Assembly: GCA_026708565.1 (NCBI GenBank)
Contig: JAPOUR010000042.1
Span: 1-32,380 of the forward strand
Origin: Candidatus Dadabacteria bacterium
GTDB lineage: Bacteria > Desulfobacterota_D > UBA1144 > Nemesobacterales > Mycalebacteriaceae
Length of the DNA stretch: 32,380 nucleotides
Direction of reading: 5' to 3'
Below the pieces are notes generated by a model. It was not told the DNA's origin and ran no database searches. It saw only the letters and a program-made list of their open reading frames with translations. How positions within the stretch are numbered: position 1 is the first letter of the stretch; every line of letters begins with the position of its first letter. A program made the translations under genes and the position numbers. Below are positions 1-7,296 of this stretch, piece after piece.

Positions 1-100
1 TCTTATGAGTATGAGGAGTATTTGAGGGTGTTTGTGGATTGAAACGAGCGGAAAATGATAAAGTTATCAGTAAAGATAAACTTGAAGGGAGGAGTGCAAA
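1..100. other. Left edge: no complete gene
   Basis: No intact reading frame starts in these 100 bases. They hold several in-frame stops near the edge (for example at 6-8 and 12-14) and then an open stretch without a usable start codon. That stretch reads to a TGA at 102-104, which overlaps the ATG of the next gene as ATGA. It is a diverged relative of the small ORF at 391-501 (see the repeat entries). A strong Shine-Dalgarno sequence, AGGGAGGAG, lies just before the ATG at 101. The promoter of the operon is probably outside the window. Confidence 0.5.
27..81 (+). repeat. Degenerate repeat, copy 1
   Basis: This stretch aligns with 396-451 at very roughly 70 percent identity by eye, with one single-base gap. 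The best block begins GGTGTTTGTGGATTGAAA here and GGTATTTGTAGATTGAAA in copy 2. Copy 1 has lost an in-frame start and looks like the decayed 3' part of a sibling of the small ORF at 391-501. Both copies end in an ATGA overlap with the following gene, so the unit may have been duplicated together with its junction. Confidence 0.5.
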
Positions 101-394
101 ATGAACACCCTGCGCCAGTGGAAAGATGAGACGTGCTTGCTGTGGTTTTTCCGACCGCCAAGCGGTGTGCGCGCCGGGGCGTATGCCGTAAAGCGCACCT
201 CCTATGATTTTGTATTTTGGATGAAACGCCGCCGATACTGGCTGTTTGGGCTGGTGGCTTGTGTGCTTGCGGCGGATTGGTGGCTACTGGAGCGTCCGGC
301 GGTTGAATACATATTGCCGATTCTGCTTAACACAGTGAACTATTTCTTGCTTGCGCGTCTGCCCGCACCGCCCAGCCGCCCCTACCACTTATGA
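101..394 (+). CDS. Small membrane protein, unknown function
   Basis: A 97-residue protein of no family I recognise. It is basic at the N-terminal half, with an Arg-rich patch (WMKRRRYWLFG) followed by one or two hydrophobic segments at about residues 47-60 and 69-85, so it probably sits in the inner membrane. The start is well supported: AGGGAGGAG lies seven bases before the ATG. The stop TGA (392-394) overlaps the ATG of the next small ORF (391) as ATGA, which argues that it is translated as part of the operon. Its GC content looks higher than that of the methylase and nuclease genes behind it. It could be a membrane component of the defence operon or an unrelated small gene caught at its edge. 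Confidence 0.55.
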   Translation: MNTLRQWKDETCLLWFFRPPSGVRAGAYAVKRTSYDFVFWMKRRRYWLFGLVACVLAADWWLLERPAVEYILPILLNTVNYFLLARLPAPPSRPYHL

Positions 395-501
395 GTGGTA
401 TTTGTAGATTGAAATGGGTTGAAAAGATGGTAAAGTTGGCAATCAAGATGAAGCGGAAAAAACTGAAATGCAAAGGGTGCAGAGAGAGTATTGAGCAATG
501 A
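391..501 (+). CDS. 36-residue basic small ORF
   Basis: A 36-codon frame that reads MSGICRLKWVEKMVKLAIKM at its start and is rich in Lys and Arg, with three cysteines. It is joined on both sides by 4-base ATGA overlaps: its ATG overlaps the stop of the gene at 101-394, and its TGA (499-501) overlaps the ATG of the methyltransferase (498). There is no clear Shine-Dalgarno sequence, so expression would depend on translational coupling. It could be a real small protein or a coupling leader for the methylase. Its 5' two thirds resembles the decayed repeat at 27-81. Confidence 0.4.
   Translation: MSGICRLKWVEKMVKLAIKMKRKKLKCKGCRESIEQ
396..451 (+). repeat. Degenerate repeat, copy 2
   Basis: Partner of the repeat at 27-81. 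This copy lies in an open frame with an ATG at 391, while copy 1 is broken by stops. The two copies bracket the 97-residue ORF. Confidence 0.5.
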
Positions 502-1241
502 GCAGGTCATTAAAACTGCTTCCCGACACTCATGCGGGTAAGAACAAGATAAGAACCACCCAAGGGAACTGTTTTCTGCTGATCCAAACATTGGAGAACA
601 ACTCCATTGATCTGATAGCAACTGATCCTCCCTACGAAATAAACTATGAAAAAAATCAGTGGGACAGACCGAATTCTTTGAATTGGGACTTCTTGGCGAA
701 AGAATTTAAAAGGGTTTTGAAGCCCGGTGGCAGTCTGGTTGTTTTTCAGGGTTGGTCTCAGGTTTGTGAAACAAAATCCATACTGGACAAGTATTTTTCC
801 CTACAAAACTGGATTATCTACGACAGGGTCAAAGGCAGGGGAGCTAAAACGAATGTGGTATCAACCAGAGAAGACATACTCTGGTATACCTCAAGCGAAA
901 AACAATACACTTTCCACAAAATAGATTCCAACATAAAAAAGAAAACCGGAGGAATGGGAAAGAAAAACGGCAGGGAACACAGAGCCATTTCCAATGTGTG
1001 GACTGACATACCCCCGCTTGTTCCATGGTCGCGGGAAAAAGTTCCTCACCCCACACAGAAACCCGTATTTATAATGAAGAGGATATTGGAAATGTTTTCC
1101 AATGAAAATGATACCGTGCTGGATCCTTTTATGGGAAGTGGGACCACCGCTTTGGCGTGCAGGGATATGAGTAGAAATTTCGTGGGATTTGAACTGGACA
1201 AAGACTACTATAAACTTTGTGAGAGACGTTTAAATGAGTGA
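498..1241 (+). CDS. DNA adenine/cytosine-N4 methyltransferase, beta class
   Basis: A 247-residue site-specific DNA amino-methyltransferase of the N4/N6 MTase family. It should transfer a methyl group from S-adenosylmethionine to the exocyclic amine of adenine (N6) or cytosine (N4). The catalytic motif TDPPYE is at residues 42-47 (DPPY at 43-46). The SAM-binding motif DPFMGSGTT is at 209-217, after HPTQKP. This order (catalytic motif first, SAM motif last) defines the beta class. No separate target-recognition domain is obvious, and the length is typical of small type II methylases. The start overlaps the stop of the 36-residue ORF, and the stop TGA overlaps the start of the next gene by 8 bases, so methylase and nuclease-like protein are coupled. 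Target site unknown. The DNA looks AT-richer than the core, suggesting acquisition by transfer. Confidence 0.92.
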   Translation: MSRSLKLLPDTHAGKNKIRTTQGNCFLLIQTLENNSIDLIATDPPYEINYEKNQWDRPNSLNWDFLAKEFKRVLKPGGSLVVFQGWSQVCETKSILDKYFSLQNWIIYDRVKGRGAKTNVVSTREDILWYTSSEKQYTFHKIDSNIKKKTGGMGKKNGREHRAISNVWTDIPPLVPWSREKVPHPTQKPVFIMKRILEMFSNENDTVLDPFMGSGTTALACRDMSRNFVGFELDKDYYKLCERRLNE

Positions 1242-1800
1242 TGAATTCAAGCAGGGTTTATTGCGACTTCACACCAGACAATTTGGCTCTGTCGTGGAGG
1301 TCATTGTAAAATTGCTGGCCGACTATCAAGACAGCGAGAAACTTGATTTTGATTTGATTGATGAAAAAACCGGCAAGCGCATAGAGGTAAAGTCATCAAG
1401 AGTTCAAAGAAAGAGCAAACTCCCCAAGGATGATGCGGGAAAGATTTATGACTTTATCATAAACAACAGCAACCGAAGAAGATTTTTAAGACAAAATCAG
1501 GCAACAAAAGTTGACTTTGATTGCAACATACAACAGATAAAAACCGGATTGTTTGATGCAATGTATTACTTGCTGTTTTTCTATGACAAAATTGAAGTGT
1601 TCAGAATTGAGAAAAATGAGATTCTAAGCGATGTCAATATAAACTACAGCGACAAACAACACAGAGGAAACAAAGGAGAAGGGCAGTTCCACATCAATAC
1701 AAAAAACTACCAATACCATAAAGATTCCTACTTTCAGGGTTCAATCAGTTATGAAGACTTAGTGAAGATTCTGCGGAAAAACGGGAATGGAAAAAGCTAA
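1234..1800 (+). CDS. PD-(D/E)XK nuclease, putative type II restriction enzyme
   Basis: A 188-residue protein that I assign as the restriction partner of the upstream methylase, on position and an active-site-like motif. The sequence DFDLIDEKTGKRIEVKSSR carries acidic residues at D38, D40 and D43 and the pair E51-x-K53 on an expected beta strand, matching the D...(D/E)XK arrangement of restriction nucleases. Helical sequence precedes it (FGSVVEVIVKLLADY). The C-terminal half, rich in Lys, Asn and Tyr, may be the DNA-recognition part. The ATG (1234) lies inside the end of the methylase gene. The exact family is not recognised, so it could instead be an accessory nuclease subunit of the McrBC-like pair that follows. 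Cleavage has to be shown. Confidence 0.65.
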   Translation: MSDEFKQGLLRLHTRQFGSVVEVIVKLLADYQDSEKLDFDLIDEKTGKRIEVKSSRVQRKSKLPKDDAGKIYDFIINNSNRRRFLRQNQATKVDFDCNIQQIKTGLFDAMYYLLFFYDKIEVFRIEKNEILSDVNINYSDKQHRGNKGEGQFHINTKNYQYHKDSYFQGSISYEDLVKILRKNGNGKS

Positions 1801-1835
1801 TGCACACTGGAGCGAAGAAAGGATAGGATTGAAAA

Positions 1836-3971
1836 ATGCCTTATAAAACAGTTCACGACCTCTTTGAAGTGTGGGTGAAGCGTTGTTTGGAAAAAGACAA
1901 TTCTTTGCTTTTTGATGAGCCGGGGTTGTGGAATGAGGAAAATTTGAACATTGCAGTGAACTGTATGCTGGGTGACCGACGAACAGACAAAAGCAATTTC
2001 AAAATCAAATTAGAGAGTCAGTTTGGTGCTTACGATAAGAATCACAAAATATGGCTGTTGCTGTGTGAATTGCTTGCTTTGCACTACTGCCCTGACAGTA
2101 AGATGGGGAATAAGAATTGCTTTAAACTTACTATAGAAAAAGAGAGAAGTGATTACGAATTGTTGGAAGAAAAAATCCAGCAAATAATAAAGACGGAAGG
2201 AGTAGCTGACATTGGCCCCCAAAGCTACAGGCCGAAGCAAAACTTCAGCATTGGTTATTACGCATCTTTTGCCTTGAAATACAAAAAAGATGCAAAAATG
2301 AGAAAAACTGTAAGAAGCCTGAGAAACGGCGACCCCCTCTGGAAAGAGGCGGAGGAGATGTTTGACCGAACAAACATAATTGAAAGCAAATTCGTTATAG
2401 ATAAAAGGAAAACTCCTCATGTGCTCATTGTCCTTAACATGTTCTGCCACAAATATCATTGCAGGATGTTTAGCGGCGAACATCGGGGACATATTGTTTC
2501 CACTTTCTCAGATTATCTTCATGGTGATGAGAAAACGGAAAATGAAAAAATCTACTCCATAAGTGAGGCAATGAAGAAAGAAGACTCTTCTTTGCCCATT
2601 CATCTGGACATGGTAGATTTTTACCATCCCACTCTGAGGAAAAGGTGGGATCCATCTGAGGACAATACATACCAAATGCACCAAAAAGACAACACATTAC
2701 ACGAAAAAATATGGGATCCATCCGAGGACAATAAATACCTTGACACCCTGAAACAATTCCGTCAGATAATCTTTCAGGGACCACCCGGAACCGGCAAGAC
2801 CTACCAAGCAAAAAAGATTGCAGAAAAACTGACAGGGGAGAATACACAAGGCAACAAGTGGGAACTAATCCAGTTTCATCCGTCTTATAACTATGAAGAC
2901 TTTGTTAGAGGGATTCAAATACAGACAGAAAATGGTGAGACAACTTATGAAACAGTTGATCGTATTCTTGTTAACATGGCTGAAAAAGCGAGTGCAGATG
3001 AGAGCAGTGATTATGTTCTTATAATTGACGAAATCAACCGCGCTAATGTATCGGCTGTTTTGGGCGAACTTATCTATGCCTTGGAATATAGAGACAAGCC
3101 TATTCACATAACTTATTCTGTTAATGGAAATGCTGAGATAGCGATACCGGGGAATCTCTACATAATAGGAACTATGAACACCGCTGACCGCACAATCGGA
3201 CAGATAGATTATGCAGTCAGAAGAAGGTTTGCCTTTGAAAGTTTTCTGCCAGATGTGGAAGTCATTAAAAAAGAAAGTAAAGCCGACAATGCGGTCAAAC
3301 TCTTTAATATGGTTCAAGAAATGTTTGAAGGAGAAACTTATCTCTCTCCAGATTATCACAAAAACGATGTAGCAATTGGGCATACCTACTTCCTTGCTAA
3401 CAACAACGATGAATTGAAAAACAAAATTCAATATCAAGTCATTCCGATTCTTGAGGAATACTTGAAAGATGGCGTCTTGAAAAAAGAAGCAGAAGAGATA
3501 ATCAAACAAATAGAAGAAGAATTCAATCCACAAGATGACCCAACAGAAGAAATGGAAACTGAAGATGAAAACCTGAAGCGAGAGCGAAAATACTTTCGCT
3601 GGAAACATAAGGCAAACGGCACTACAGACAAAAACTACTGGGAAAAAGACCTCGGACCTAGGAGATTGCCGTGGACAATAGTGAAAGATTTTGTGAAACA
3701 TCAAAATCCTGTAAATGCGAGTGAATTAAAGATAACTTTTCCTGATGAAATTCATAAGGATTACGGTGTCTTTCAAATCCTCGAAAAGCATGAAAGATTT
3801 CTCTCAAAAGAAGATGAATACATTGAACTGGCAAGCGGAGAAAGAATAATGGTTTGCACACAATGGTCTGCCAATCCGGTAAAAAACAATCCGAAAGCCG
3901 TTTCATATAGGAGTTTTCAAGAATTTTTAAAAACATCACAAAATCTCGGCTACGAAATTGAGGAAGTCTAA
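1836..3971 (+). CDS. mcrB: McrB-like AAA+ GTPase
   Basis: A 711-residue protein whose C-terminal part from about residue 310 is an McrB-type AAA+ motor. Walker A GPPGTGKT is at 315-322, Walker B VLIIDEINRAN at 394-404, and the McrB-specific MNTADRT at 447-453, followed by an arginine pair (DYAVRRRF). In Escherichia coli McrBC the McrB motor hydrolyses GTP and drives DNA translocation, with McrC as nuclease. The N-terminal about 300 residues, which should recognise the target DNA, match nothing I know. A linker at about 271-300 contains a duplicated WDPSEDN segment. A charged insertion (about 545-600) separates the motor from the C-terminal tail. It starts 35 bases after the nuclease-like gene, behind GGATAGGA. 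Its target may be modified DNA or, as for LlaJI-type systems, an unmodified site. Confidence 0.9.
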   Translation: MPYKTVHDLFEVWVKRCLEKDNSLLFDEPGLWNEENLNIAVNCMLGDRRTDKSNFKIKLESQFGAYDKNHKIWLLLCELLALHYCPDSKMGNKNCFKLTIEKERSDYELLEEKIQQIIKTEGVADIGPQSYRPKQNFSIGYYASFALKYKKDAKMRKTVRSLRNGDPLWKEAEEMFDRTNIIESKFVIDKRKTPHVLIVLNMFCHKYHCRMFSGEHRGHIVSTFSDYLHGDEKTENEKIYSISEAMKKEDSSLPIHLDMVDFYHPTLRKRWDPSEDNTYQMHQKDNTLHEKIWDPSEDNKYLDTLKQFRQIIFQGPPGTGKTYQAKKIAEKLTGENTQGNKWELIQFHPSYNYEDFVRGIQIQTENGETTYETVDRILVNMAEKASADESSDYVLIIDEINRANVSAVLGELIYALEYRDKPIHITYSVNGNAEIAIPGNLYIIGTMNTADRTIGQIDYAVRRRFAFESFLPDVEVIKKESKADNAVKLFNMVQEMFEGETYLSPDYHKNDVAIGHTYFLANNNDELKNKIQYQVIPILEEYLKDGVLKKEAEEIIKQIEEEFNPQDDPTEEMETEDENLKRERKYFRWKHKANGTTDKNYWEKDLGPRRLPWTIVKDFVKHQNPVNASELKITFPDEIHKDYGVFQILEKHERFLSKEDEYIELASGERIMVCTQWSANPVKNNPKAVSYRSFQEFLKTSQNLGYEIEEV
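2646..2739 (+). repeat. 66-bp in-frame direct repeat inside mcrB
   Basis: Two near-identical 28-bp blocks (2646-2673 and 2712-2739) both begin TGGGATCCATC and end in ATACC. They differ at two positions and are offset by 66 bases (22 codons). They encode WDPSEDNTY and WDPSEDNKY just before the AAA+ domain. The near-identity at DNA level suggests a recent tandem duplication in the linker. Confidence 0.85.
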
Positions 3972-5291
3972 TTGTTCCACAAACCCGCATCACTTCAAAC
4001 AAAAGAGCATAAGATTGTTCCTTTCAGCAATGAGCAAGAGTATTTGTTCGAGTGGTGCGACACTCAAACATTAAGACAAAATAGTCCTGAATTTCTCGGC
4101 TTACATAAAAGACCGGAAGGTTTTGCCCCCAGCAGTTTCATTGGAGCAATCTGGCTCGGCAAGGAAGAAAACAGAATCCCCCTTATTGTCAGGTCAAAAT
4201 TCCCACAAATGGACTATATGTCTATGTATCTCGCCTGTGCAGAAGACCCGGTTGTCGGCTACCATCTGGGTGAATGTTTTCATTTCTGGCCTGAACAGCC
4301 ATTAATTGAGGCAGAAGACTTGCCAAGGCTCAGTGAACTCCTGATAGCTGCTTTCTTACGCGAACTGAACGAACTCTGCTCCCGGCATCTGCGCAAGCAC
4401 TTTGAGAGAGAAACGAACAACCTACAGGGCAAAGTAAAGGGAAAGATACTTTTACATGCACAAGTCAAACAAAACCTTGTCCACGGGCGCAATGACAGGG
4501 TTTTCTGCTCTTATCAGGTCATCAATGATGATATTGCCGAAAACCGCGCTTTGAGAGCCGCGCTTGAGCAATCAGCGAAGTTTATCAATGCAAAACTTGA
4601 TCCCTACGGCAAGTTTTCAGTATTGAATCGCTGGATACACTCAAGCCGTTCAGCCCTCTCCGGCGTTTCCGTTGTCAAGGTCAATCGGGCGGATTTCCGT
4701 AATCTGCGGTCTCGCGGTTCTTTCTTACACTATAGCCGCGCCCTTGAACTTGCAAAGTTTGTCCTTTTGCGCCTCGGGGCAGACCCTCACGCCGAAATCA
4801 AACAAGAAAACATCGTCGCCACCCCTCCCTTTGCCATAAACAGCGCTGAACTGTTTGAAAGATATACAGAAAAAGTGTTGAGGGAAAAGCACGCTATGCT
4901 GGAAGCAGGTTATGAGGATAAGGATACTTACGGAGACAAAGAAGGATTTAATGTTAGAGTACGCCCGGATTTTTGGGTTTCTGAGACTTCAAACAAACCT
5001 GCAAAAATTTTTGACGCAAAATACAAGTCAATAAAAGATGAACGAAATCCAAAACCTTTACAAACAGATATATTCCAGGTCGTTTCTTATTCCAGACATG
5101 AGTCTTTTATTTCAAAAAGATTAAAATGCACAAATACCGACAACATTGAACTTGCCCTTGTTTATCCGAATTTTGAACAGCAAGAGGAAATCAAGGAAAT
5201 AAAAACGGACAACTCCTTTTTGTCGCCCCTGAAAATGCTGTTTGTTAAATGTCCGGCGATAAAAAAGGAAATTATACGGGAAGCCGCTTGA
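3972..5291 (+). CDS. mcrC: McrC-like nuclease subunit
   Basis: A 439-residue McrC family protein, partner of the preceding GTPase. In the family, McrC binds the McrB ring, stimulates GTP hydrolysis and carries the PD-(D/E)XK nuclease. Here the catalytic region has RPDFWV (D333) and KIFDAKYK (D348-x-K350), with an expected nearby Glu in AELFERYTE. The N-terminal half holds the usual McrC scaffold (GKVKGKILLHAQVKQN, DIAENRALRAAL). The start is a TTG placed directly after the mcrB stop (3969-3971), with GAGGAAG just upstream, so translation is probably coupled. The gene ends at 5291, immediately abutting the stop of the convergent biotin-carrier gene, leaving no room for a terminator. Confidence 0.9.
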   Translation: MFHKPASLQTKEHKIVPFSNEQEYLFEWCDTQTLRQNSPEFLGLHKRPEGFAPSSFIGAIWLGKEENRIPLIVRSKFPQMDYMSMYLACAEDPVVGYHLGECFHFWPEQPLIEAEDLPRLSELLIAAFLRELNELCSRHLRKHFERETNNLQGKVKGKILLHAQVKQNLVHGRNDRVFCSYQVINDDIAENRALRAALEQSAKFINAKLDPYGKFSVLNRWIHSSRSALSGVSVVKVNRADFRNLRSRGSFLHYSRALELAKFVLLRLGADPHAEIKQENIVATPPFAINSAELFERYTEKVLREKHAMLEAGYEDKDTYGDKEGFNVRVRPDFWVSETSNKPAKIFDAKYKSIKDERNPKPLQTDIFQVVSYSRHESFISKRLKCTNTDNIELALVYPNFEQQEEIKEIKTDNSFLSPLKMLFVKCPAIKKEIIREAA

Positions 5292-5783
5292 TTATTCCCC
5301 TTCCAACACCACAAGCACAGCCCCGCCGTCAACGGCGTCGCCCTCTGAAACCTTAATCTCCTTTATCTTTCCGCTGACGGACGCCTTCAACTCGCTTTCC
5401 ATCTTCATCGCCTCAACCACTATCACCCCTTCGCCGGATTCAACCGCATCGCCCTCATTTTTAAGTATCTTCACCACCCGGCTCGGCATCGGAGAGGAAA
5501 TCTGCAACCCGCCGCTGTCCGAAGAAGCGGAAATCTCCCTTTCCGTAACGGATTCAAACTCGTAGAGATTCCCGCCGTGAAAAACCTGTATCTTCTTGCC
5601 CTTCTTTACCACCCCGGCGGTGTGAGAGCCGTTCTTGTCGCAAATTACGGAGACAAGCGCGGGGTCAAGCCGCGCAAAATCAACGGTTGAGGAAAAATCA
5701 CCGCACTCAACCACGGCGCGGCCGTTTTCCTCCTCCACATTGACGCGAAACTTCTCATCGCCCAATTTCAGAAGGTATTTCAA
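5292..5783 (-). CDS. Biotin carboxyl carrier protein of acyl-CoA carboxylase
   Basis: A 163-residue carrier subunit. The C-terminal about 75 residues form the biotinyl domain, with the biotinylation motif EAMKM at 124-128, so K127 should receive biotin from BirA. The SSPMPSRVVKI stretch before it is the usual entry to the domain. The N-terminal half resembles the carrier-associated region of propionyl/methylcrotonyl-CoA carboxylases rather than the Pro/Ala-rich linker of AccB. The start overlaps the end of the biotin carboxylase by 4 bases (ATGA), so the two should be made in step. It is the last gene of the operon and its stop directly abuts the convergent mcrC stop. Confidence 0.88.
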   Translation of the reverse strand: MKYLLKLGDEKFRVNVEEENGRAVVECGDFSSTVDFARLDPALVSVICDKNGSHTAGVVKKGKKIQVFHGGNLYEFESVTEREISASSDSGGLQISSPMPSRVVKILKNEGDAVESGEGVIVVEAMKMESELKASVSGKIKEIKVSEGDAVDGGAVLVVLEGE

Positions 5784-7276
5784 TATCCGCCCCTCAAAAC
5801 GCCCATCCTGCGGCCAAACCTCTTCCAGTTTGAAACCGGCTCTTTTCCGCCGCCCTCAGCCGGAGCGGCCGTTCCGAAATGAAGCGCGAGCGCGGCGGTT
5901 ACCGCAGCCTGCAACTTGCCCTCGTCTCCCGGAGTCAGAAGCTCCGGATGCCTCTCTATAAAGCCCGTGTCTATGTCTGCGGAGAGAAACTCCTCGTTTT
6001 TCATCACCCGGATAAGGAAACCGATGTTGGTCTTCGTGCCGAGAACCATGTATTCACCCAGCGCCGCCCCCATCTTGTGTATCGCCTCCTCACGCGTCTC
6101 CGCCCATACCGCCAGTTTGGACAGCATGGGGTCGTAAAAAGAGGTAACCTCGCCGCCGCTGTAAATCGCCGAGTCATCCCTGATTCCGGGCCCGTCCGGG
6201 GTCTTTACATAGTCAATCGGCCCCGGAGAGGGAAGGAAGTTTGTCTCCGGGTCTTCGGCGTATATCCTGCACTCAACGGCATGGCCGTTTATCTTCAAGT
6301 CGGACTGCTTCATCGGCAACTTTTCGCCGTCCGCTATCCTTATCATCCACTTCACAATGTCAAAACCGGTAATGAGTTCGGTTACCGGATGCTCAACCTG
6401 TATGCGCGTGTTCATCTCAAGAAAGTAAAAGTTCTGCTTGGGGTCCATTATGAACTCAACAGTTCCCGCGCCCTTGTATGAAACCGCCTTTGCGATGCTG
6501 ACCGCAACCCGCCCCATCTTCTTTCTGGTCGCCTCGGAAACAAAACCGCTGGGCGCTTCCTCTATCACCTTCTGATGCCTACGCTGAATTGAGCACTCGC
6601 GCTCAAACAGGTGCAACACATTGCCGTGCCCGTCCGCTACGATCTGAATCTCAATGTGGCGCGGCTTTTCCACAAACCGCTCTATAAAAACCGCATCGTC
6701 CCCGAAAGCCGACTGCGCCTCGCTTCTCGCCATTCTGAGCGAACTCTCAAACTCCCCCTTCTCCCGCACAAGACGCATGCCCTTGCCGCCCCCTCCGGCG
6801 GAAGCCTTTATCATCAGGGGATAGCCGATTTCGGCGGCGACTTTTTCCGCCTCCTTGTCATCCACCGCCCCCTTTGAGCCCGGAACAAGAGGCACGTCCG
6901 CATCGGCGGCTATGCCCCTTGCGGTTATCTTGTCGCCCATCTTTCTTATGGCTTCGGCGGACGGGCCTATGAACACAATCCCCGCCTTCTCGCAGGCGGC
7001 GGCGAACTCCTCCTTTTCGGAAAGGAATCCGAAACCGGGATGAACCGCTTCGGCTCCCGTCTTTTTGCACGCATCTATGATTTTTTCCGGAACGAGGTAA
7101 CTCTCGGCGGGCTTTGAGCCGCCTATGTGAACGGCTTCATCGGCGAGGGACACATGGACGGAACTCCTGTCCGCATCGGAGTAAACGGCGACCGTGGCTA
7201 TGCCCATCTCCCGGCACGCCCGGATTATCCTCACCGCTATCTCGCCCCGGTTTGCTATGAGTATCTTGCCGAACAT
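5780..7276 (-). CDS. Biotin carboxylase subunit of acyl-CoA carboxylase
   Basis: A 498-residue ATP-grasp enzyme that carboxylates biotin on the carrier protein using ATP and bicarbonate. It has the N-terminal fold FGKILIANRGEIAVRIIRA, the glycine-rich ATP lid GGGGKGM at 161-167, SIQRRHQKVIEEAP, and the catalytic EMNTRIQVEHPVTE segment. The length is slightly above that of AccC (about 450), with a C-terminal extension of low conservation. It lies between the carboxyltransferase and the carrier genes, so it should serve this complex, though it could also supply a general acetyl-CoA carboxylase. It starts 20 bases after the carboxyltransferase stop. Confidence 0.93.
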   Translation of the reverse strand: MFGKILIANRGEIAVRIIRACREMGIATVAVYSDADRSSVHVSLADEAVHIGGSKPAESYLVPEKIIDACKKTGAEAVHPGFGFLSEKEEFAAACEKAGIVFIGPSAEAIRKMGDKITARGIAADADVPLVPGSKGAVDDKEAEKVAAEIGYPLMIKASAGGGGKGMRLVREKGEFESSLRMARSEAQSAFGDDAVFIERFVEKPRHIEIQIVADGHGNVLHLFERECSIQRRHQKVIEEAPSGFVSEATRKKMGRVAVSIAKAVSYKGAGTVEFIMDPKQNFYFLEMNTRIQVEHPVTELITGFDIVKWMIRIADGEKLPMKQSDLKINGHAVECRIYAEDPETNFLPSPGPIDYVKTPDGPGIRDDSAIYSGGEVTSFYDPMLSKLAVWAETREEAIHKMGAALGEYMVLGTKTNIGFLIRVMKNEEFLSADIDTGFIERHPELLTPGDEGKLQAAVTAALALHFGTAAPAEGGGKEPVSNWKRFGRRMGVLRGGY

Positions 7277-7296
7277 AAAACTTCCCGCGCAAGGGG

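Noticed and set aside
1-45. End of a CRISPR array: GTTTGTGGATTGAAAC looks like the 3' end of many repeats
   Set aside because: Only one other, diverged copy exists (near 400-414), with no regular spacers and no cas genes; the two are better read as duplicated coding remnants.
2865-3704. 279-codon open frame on the minus strand opposite mcrB
   Set aside because: It is antisense to the AAA+ domain with all McrB motifs, and its translation is Phe/Ser-rich and low in sense, typical of a shadow frame.
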